In this document: positions 60,305-64,000 of the stretch, piece after piece
How the letters are laid out: every line of letters begins with the position of its first letter
Position numbering within the stretch: position 1 is the stretch's first letter
Source: Verrucomicrobiota bacterium
GTDB lineage: Bacteria; Verrucomicrobiota; Verrucomicrobiia; Opitutales; Opitutaceae
Direction of reading: 5' to 3'
Assembly (NCBI GenBank): GCA_016235555.1
Contig: JACRKC010000083.1
Span: 124,001 to 188,000 of the forward strand
DNA length: 64,000 bases
Made by a program: the position numbers and the translations under genes
Notes under the pieces: generated by a model
Databases searched by the model: none
Told to the model about the DNA's origin: nothing
What the model saw: only the letters and a program-made list of their open reading frames with translations

Positions 60305-61439
60305 CGTTCATTTCTTCACCGCCCATGGAATCAAGGCATTCGCGCACCTGAACTCGGTCAAGGGCGAGCATCTCGCTGAGTTGTCCTTCGGACAGAATCC
60401 CTCGGCGATGGGCTTCAATGGCAAGCAGCGTCGAGCGAGGCGGAACTCTCGAGAGCGGCGCCATCGCTGCCAAACCCGTTGCGCGTTTGGCATCTTCCAC
60501 GGCGAAGCGACGGTCCTTCAACGACTCAAACGTGCCCTTGGGGATCAGCGAGAGCGTTTCCAGCCGGCGCGCCATCGCTTCAAACGAAACGCCGAACGAA
60601 TGGGCCAGCAGCAGCAGATGACGCACGGTGAAAGCGCCGCCGCTGCCGACGAATTCCCGGAAGCGCCGACGAATTGCCGCTGCCGGCATCAGGAAGGCGA
60701 CGGAAAAGATCGTGACGAAGCGCTCTTCGCGCGACGTTTCCGTCTCACCGAGATAAACATCGGCAGCGTTGCGCGCGCACATGAAGTGCCCGAGTTCATG
60801 CACGATCGTCATGATCTGCCGTTCCGGCGGATGGTTCGAGTTGATAAGGATGCACGCGCCAACCGCGGAATCGTAGACAAAGGCCCCGGAGATGGAGGCG
60901 TCCAAGGGGCGGAAGAAAATTCGGATGCCCAGCTCGATTTCGACCAGCGAGACGATATCGGAGAGTGGTGCGAGTCCGAGTCCGAGCCGTTGGCGTAGTT
61001 CCAGTGCGAGTTCCTCCGCCTGCTCCTCAAGGCCGCCGGGCAAGATGCTCCGTTCGGGCGGATAGGCGAAAGAGCGTTGTTGCCCCATACGGGCCTCAAT
61101 TTCGACTGCCGAAGTCGCGAGTTTGATGAGCAGCCGCATGGCGCTGGCCGCCGGTCCGCTGGGTTCGTCGTTACTTCCGAGTTTGCGGAACTTCGGCACC
61201 AGGTCGACGTGAACAGCCTCGGTGCGCAGCAGATCGTTTACGCTGATGCGATAAAGCGCGGCCAGTTGACGCAGTTCGTCGCTCCGAATCTTTCGCTGGC
61301 CTTGTTCGACGGCCACCAGGGTGGTCCGGGAAAGACCTACTTCGCGAGCGGCCTCGTCCTGCTTGAGTCCGGCATTGGATCGGGCGACACGCAGGCGTTC
61401 TCCGAGCTTAAGTGGTTCGATGGAATCGATCGCACTCAT
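60282..61439 (-). CDS. Xre-ImmA/IrrE regulatory metalloprotease
   Basis: This 385-residue protein has an HTH_3 domain (LRVARSNAGLKQDEAAREVG, TLVAVEQGQRKIRSDELRQL) near residues 15-70, then an ImmA/IrrE-type zinc peptidase with MTIVHELGHFM. In characterised members the protease cleaves a repressor on a stress signal. Fused to an HTH it can act as self-regulated switch or antitoxin. The ATG overlaps the upstream stop by 4 bases. Confidence 0.9.
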   Translation of the reverse strand: MSAIDSIEPLKLGERLRVARSNAGLKQDEAAREVGLSRTTLVAVEQGQRKIRSDELRQLAALYRISVNDLLRTEAVHVDLVPKFRKLGSNDEPSGPAASAMRLLIKLATSAVEIEARMGQQRSFAYPPERSILPGGLEEQAEELALELRQRLGLGLAPLSDIVSLVEIELGIRIFFRPLDASISGAFVYDSAVGACILINSNHPPERQIMTIVHELGHFMCARNAADVYLGETETSREERFVTIFSVAFLMPAAAIRRRFREFVGSGGAFTVRHLLLLAHSFGVSFEAMARRLETLSLIPKGTFESLKDRRFAVEDAKRATGLAAMAPLSRVPPRSTLLAIEAHRRGILSEGQLSEMLALDRVQVRECLDSMGGEEMNDEITVPT

Positions 61440-62809
61440 AGGATGGCAATTTGTTGGTTGATCCACGCATTCGGACCGAGTGCGGCCGTAAACGCACGCC
61501 ATTCGTCGCGATGCGTGGTGATGAGCCGGCGAAGCTTTATTTCCGCATTGGCCAGCTCGGGGAAATCGAAGGCCTCGAAGAGGTTTTGTTTGAACATTAG
61601 GTTGTCTGAATTCGCATCGGCCGCGCGGGCGAGTGATTCCATGGCCATTACGGCATGAACCGCGATATCAAGGTCGTTCTTGGTGGGCGCACGTTGCGCA
61701 TCCTCGCATATCGCTGCTTCCAATGAAGGCGCGCTTAGGTCTTTCCAGAAGTAGAAGTCGTCCGGCTCGGTTAGACCGGCCGTGAAGACCGACACCCGTC
61801 GCAGCAGACACCCGGAACACAACCCGCAATGAATGAGTTTGTGCCGTGCCGTGTGGATCTGCCGCGGACCCTGCGAGCAGGAGCGGGTGGCGTCCCATCC
61901 ATCGTGCAGGTTGAGATCCTTCAGACGTCGCAACACTTCGCCCTTCGTTCTCCAAAGCTGAGGATGTTTGAATGGAATAGATCTGCCCCACAGCGCGTGA
62001 AAGAGCGTCGTCATGCGGCGCGAAAATCCCGGATGCGATCCACGGTGAGGGGATTCGCCACCCACGGGCACCAGCGACGGGCCAAACGAACCTTGACCGG
62101 CTTCCGGCACCACAATGCAGCTTGAGCCGGCCAGATGGGCCGCAAGTCCGGCCATTGCGGCGAAGGCGAAAGTTCGGCTGCGATAAGTCGGCTCTGCGTG
62201 GTTGGTCGTAGCGATTTTGAAGGGCAGTGAGACGCGGCGATACCTCGCGCTCTTCTCGTCGTTCACCCAATCGCGGTCTCCCGCGATTCCGCTGTTGGCC
62301 GCCGTGATCCGAATGGGAGTTCCGTCGAATCCGTCGTCGGCCAGGAGCTTCGATTGCGCGAAGGAATCCAATCCGTTGCTGAACGGCACGACGACCGTGT
62401 TCGTGTCCCCGAGATCCAAATCCTTTTGTTTGAGCTTCGGTAGCGCTTCGGTGCGCTGAACGAATTCGAACTTCCAGGCATCGCCCGTCAAATAGCCCAG
62501 CGCATCTTGGAGGGAATTGATGACCGACGGGCGTCCCCAATGCGCGGGGTTGCCAACGGGCATGACGACGTGAATGGGGCGCCGCCATCCTTCGCTGAGG
62601 TGGCGCCGGATCGTGCGGTCGGCGAAGGCCACTACGCCGGCGAGGTAAACCAGCTCTTTGTCCTCCTCGTTGCTTTCCTTAAAGCAAAAAGCCTCCAAGC
62701 GCTCGGTCGATACCTCAACGTCATGGTCGATCAGGCATAGAATCTCGCCGCTGCGCACTCGGCGTGAACGCTTGCCAAAACTGGCACGGACTTGGAAGGA
62801 GGCGCTCAT
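61436..62809 (-). CDS. QueC-like PP-loop enzyme (QatC/Cap9-type), putative defence component
   Basis: In this 457-residue protein residues 140-150 are VVPFSNGLDSF, the PP-loop of QueC-like ATP pyrophosphatases. C311 and C328-C331-C334 reproduce the four-cysteine zinc site of QueC. It is far longer than QueC (about 230 residues), and no other queuosine genes are near. It therefore matches the group of QueC-like proteins found in defence systems such as Qat and type IV CBASS, which modify a partner rather than make preQ0. It is coupled by 4-base overlaps to genes on both sides. Confidence 0.8.
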   Translation of the reverse strand: MSASFQVRASFGKRSRRVRSGEILCLIDHDVEVSTERLEAFCFKESNEEDKELVYLAGVVAFADRTIRRHLSEGWRRPIHVVMPVGNPAHWGRPSVINSLQDALGYLTGDAWKFEFVQRTEALPKLKQKDLDLGDTNTVVVPFSNGLDSFAQSKLLADDGFDGTPIRITAANSGIAGDRDWVNDEKSARYRRVSLPFKIATTNHAEPTYRSRTFAFAAMAGLAAHLAGSSCIVVPEAGQGSFGPSLVPVGGESPHRGSHPGFSRRMTTLFHALWGRSIPFKHPQLWRTKGEVLRRLKDLNLHDGWDATRSCSQGPRQIHTARHKLIHCGLCSGCLLRRVSVFTAGLTEPDDFYFWKDLSAPSLEAAICEDAQRAPTKNDLDIAVHAVMAMESLARAADANSDNLMFKQNLFEAFDFPELANAEIKLRRLITTHRDEWRAFTAALGPNAWINQQIAIL

Positions 62810-63381
62810 TTGCGGCCCAATAGATTTTCATCCAACGAAACGGGTGCGGCTCCGCGTCGTTTCATCGGGATTCGGCCTCCTCCCTTTAGTAGGTCACTCG
62901 CCAAGCCGGTGGATGAGATAGCTGCTGCGCTCCGCTTGATTTCGCGCAAGCACTCGTTGGCCCCGGTTCCTCCCTCTCGTTGCACATGCCCGTGCGCAGC
63001 CCTGAGATTCGCAGAAACGTGGTCACTTAGCACACTGGCGACGACTCGTTCCAGGCCTTGAGACGAAAGTCCGTTGCCACTGTCCTCCATCCGCGCGCGC
63101 GTTAGCAGTTGCTCATCGAGCACCGAGCCGGTTCCTCCCAATTGGAAGGACGATTTGATGCCGGAGAGTTTTCCCCCGAACATATCCAATTGAGGATCCG
63201 AAGCGCGTCGCGACAGCTCGGCGATGAGCGCTGGCGAAAATTCGGCATGGCAGTCCGCAATCACGGCTCGCCGACATTGTTCTTCGGCGACTTCCCCATT
63301 TTCTGCGGGACGACTGCAGCTCCGGATCCAGCGTTTCCACGCGGATCGGACGGGGGCTGATTTGTGAAGGTCGTCGCGCAC
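62806..63381 (-). CDS. Unknown partner of the QueC-like enzyme (191 aa)
   Basis: This is the first gene of the operon, with a GTG start and a promoter just upstream. The basic N-terminal third is followed by a central glycine/serine-rich segment (LDMFGGKLSGIKSSFQLGGT) and a helical stretch (SSQGLERVVASVLSDHVSAN). It ends DENLLGRK and overlaps the QueC-like gene by 4 bases. In Qat systems an uncharacterised partner also precedes the QueC-like gene, but I see no convincing similarity to it. This may be a different partner family. Confidence 0.65.
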   Translation of the reverse strand: MRDDLHKSAPVRSAWKRWIRSCSRPAENGEVAEEQCRRAVIADCHAEFSPALIAELSRRASDPQLDMFGGKLSGIKSSFQLGGTGSVLDEQLLTRARMEDSGNGLSSQGLERVVASVLSDHVSANLRAAHGHVQREGGTGANECLREIKRSAAAISSTGLASDLLKGGGRIPMKRRGAAPVSLDENLLGRK

Positions 63382-63401
63382 GGTGGAACTGAATGTCAGA
63401 A

Positions 63402-63430
63402 ATATGTGGCTTTAATTTAGGCAATGTCAA
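63402..63430 (-). promoter_or_regulatory. Promoter of the QueC-like operon
   Basis: Reading the minus strand, TTGACA and ACATAT are 17 bases apart. The start codon lies about 20 bases past the -10. GCAATGTC (63421) and ACAATGTC (63453) repeat 32 bases apart around the -35, possible sites for the Xre-ImmA/IrrE protein. Confidence 0.6.
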
Positions 63431-63556
63431 ATTAGAAATCGAAATTAATCTGACAATGTCCGATTCTCGCGGGCGTGGCCAATTATCCTAACATTTATTG
63501 CGATTGTTTCGTTTATTGCATTTGCTGAATTTGTCTACGTCGCTTAACTTCCCATC

Positions 63557-64000
63557 ATGACTGCCATTGCCTCACGTTTCTCCGAACCCGTATTGCCGGA
63601 CGAAAATGACCGCGAATTGGCGAAGCAATCGAGTCGCTCGCTGAGTGGTCATCTCCGTGATCGCACGGAGGCGCATCTGAGTCTCATCGAGAAAGGCCAA
63701 GCGGTTGAACAGATCGTTTTGCCGCGAGCTGCGCTTCGTCTCCTCATCGATCTCCTCGCCGAAATGGGGCGCGGTAACGCCGTGACGTTGATTCCCATTC
63801 ACGCCGAACTCACCACCCAGCGGGCGGCCGATCTCATCAATGTGTCCCGGCCGTTCCTGATCCAGCTTCTCGATCAAGGAAGAATACCCTTCCGAAAGGT
63901 CGGAACGCATCGTCGGATCCTGTTCAAGGACCTCATGGCCTACAAGCAAGCGATCGACAGAAAGCGCTCGGAAGCATTGGACGAACTTGCGAAGCAGGCT
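63557..64000 (+). CDS. Excisionase-type HTH protein, antitoxin-like, runs off the right edge
   Basis: The first 148 residues are present with no stop before the window end. An N-terminal helical part precedes an HTH_17/excisionase domain (LTTQRAADLINVSRPFLIQL and RIPFRKVGTHRRILFKDLMA). Proteins with this exact layout usually stand before a PIN-toxin gene as antitoxin, so a toxin gene may lie just beyond the edge. It is divergent from the QueC-like operon, with an AT-rich shared control region of 175 bases. Confidence 0.8.
   Translation, partial: MTAIASRFSEPVLPDENDRELAKQSSRSLSGHLRDRTEAHLSLIEKGQAVEQIVLPRAALRLLIDLLAEMGRGNAVTLIPIHAELTTQRAADLINVSRPFLIQLLDQGRIPFRKVGTHRRILFKDLMAYKQAIDRKRSEALDELAKQA

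Noticed and set aside
61436-62809. Housekeeping queuosine biosynthesis QueC
   Set aside because: Twice the normal length and no queD, queE or queF nearby; it is coupled to Xre-ImmA/IrrE and PIN genes.
61436-63381. Standard QatABCD system
   Set aside because: No QatA ATPase or TatD-type nuclease in the operon, and the 191-residue protein does not resemble QatB by eye.
63572-63949. 125-residue minus-strand frame at the right edge
   Set aside because: Antisense of the HTH antitoxin-like gene, which has a recognisable excisionase-type domain.

Overview
Organism. The window is high-GC DNA that looks like a member of the Verrucomicrobiota, probably Opitutaceae-like. This is inferred from a Planctomycetes/Verrucomicrobia-type cytochrome with a membrane-bound-dehydrogenase front end, a MocA/epimerase/DHDPS sugar-acid cluster, a sigma/FecR pair, weak Shine-Dalgarno use and frequent ATGA start/stop overlaps. 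No rRNA or tRNA was seen. No recombinase or integrase is encoded in the window.

Layout. (1) About 1-8.2 kb is ordinary chromosome: a partial Gfo/Idh/MocA oxidoreductase, an epimerase, a DHDPS-family lyase, a relic of a FAD oxidoreductase, a large c-type cytochrome and an ECF sigma/FecR pair. An IS5-type transposase scrap follows. (2) From about 8.65 kb a conjugative element begins. It carries a MobF relaxase-helicase, a putative oriT with four 11-bp direct repeats, a DNA-binding accessory protein, ParA, a TraM-like protein and a VirD4/TraG coupling protein. (3) 15.2-21.4 kb is a minus-strand cargo of three unusual genes between two diverged copies of a ~110-bp sequence. They encode a stand-alone GHKL ATPase, a protein with two phosphoribosyltransferase-like folds, and an alpha/alpha-toroid fused to a nucleoside phosphorylase. 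This is the best candidate for an undescribed conflict system. (4) 21.4-23.7 kb holds element backbone genes on the minus strand (ORF6C-like protein, Clp-type AAA+ ATPase, likely ribbon-helix-helix regulator). They diverge from the mating-pore operon across a palindromic operator. (5) 23.7-32.5 kb is a Trb/VirB-type T4SS (VirB2, B3, B4, lipoprotein, B5/TrbJ, B6, B8, B9-like, B10, lipoprotein). (6) 32.5-44.8 kb continues on the same strand as a type IV pilus/type II secretion set: inner-membrane platform, two pseudopilins, a 1618-aa repeat adhesin, secretin, assembly ATPase and two PilM/N/O-like proteins. (7) 44.8-52.9 kb has small unknown genes, a 1952-aa methyltransferase-helicase with a small gene overprinted on its linker, and RadC. 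(8) 53-58.5 kb is accessory: an AbiEi-like/Fic fusion with direct-repeat operators, unknown genes, a tandem RHH protein, a broken response regulator and Xre regulators. (9) 58.6-64 kb is a second possible defence island. It holds a CoiA-like nuclease and a tight minus-strand operon of an unknown protein, a QueC-like PP-loop enzyme, an Xre-ImmA/IrrE protein and a PIN protein. A divergent HTH antitoxin-like gene runs off the right edge.

How it works together (inference). Relaxase, accessory protein, ParA and coupling protein would process and deliver DNA to the VirB channel. The pilus-like system with its giant adhesin would stabilise mating pairs. A 14-bp sequence shared by the processing-operon promoter and the mating-pore promoter suggests co-regulation. 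The cargo modules would protect the host or the element.
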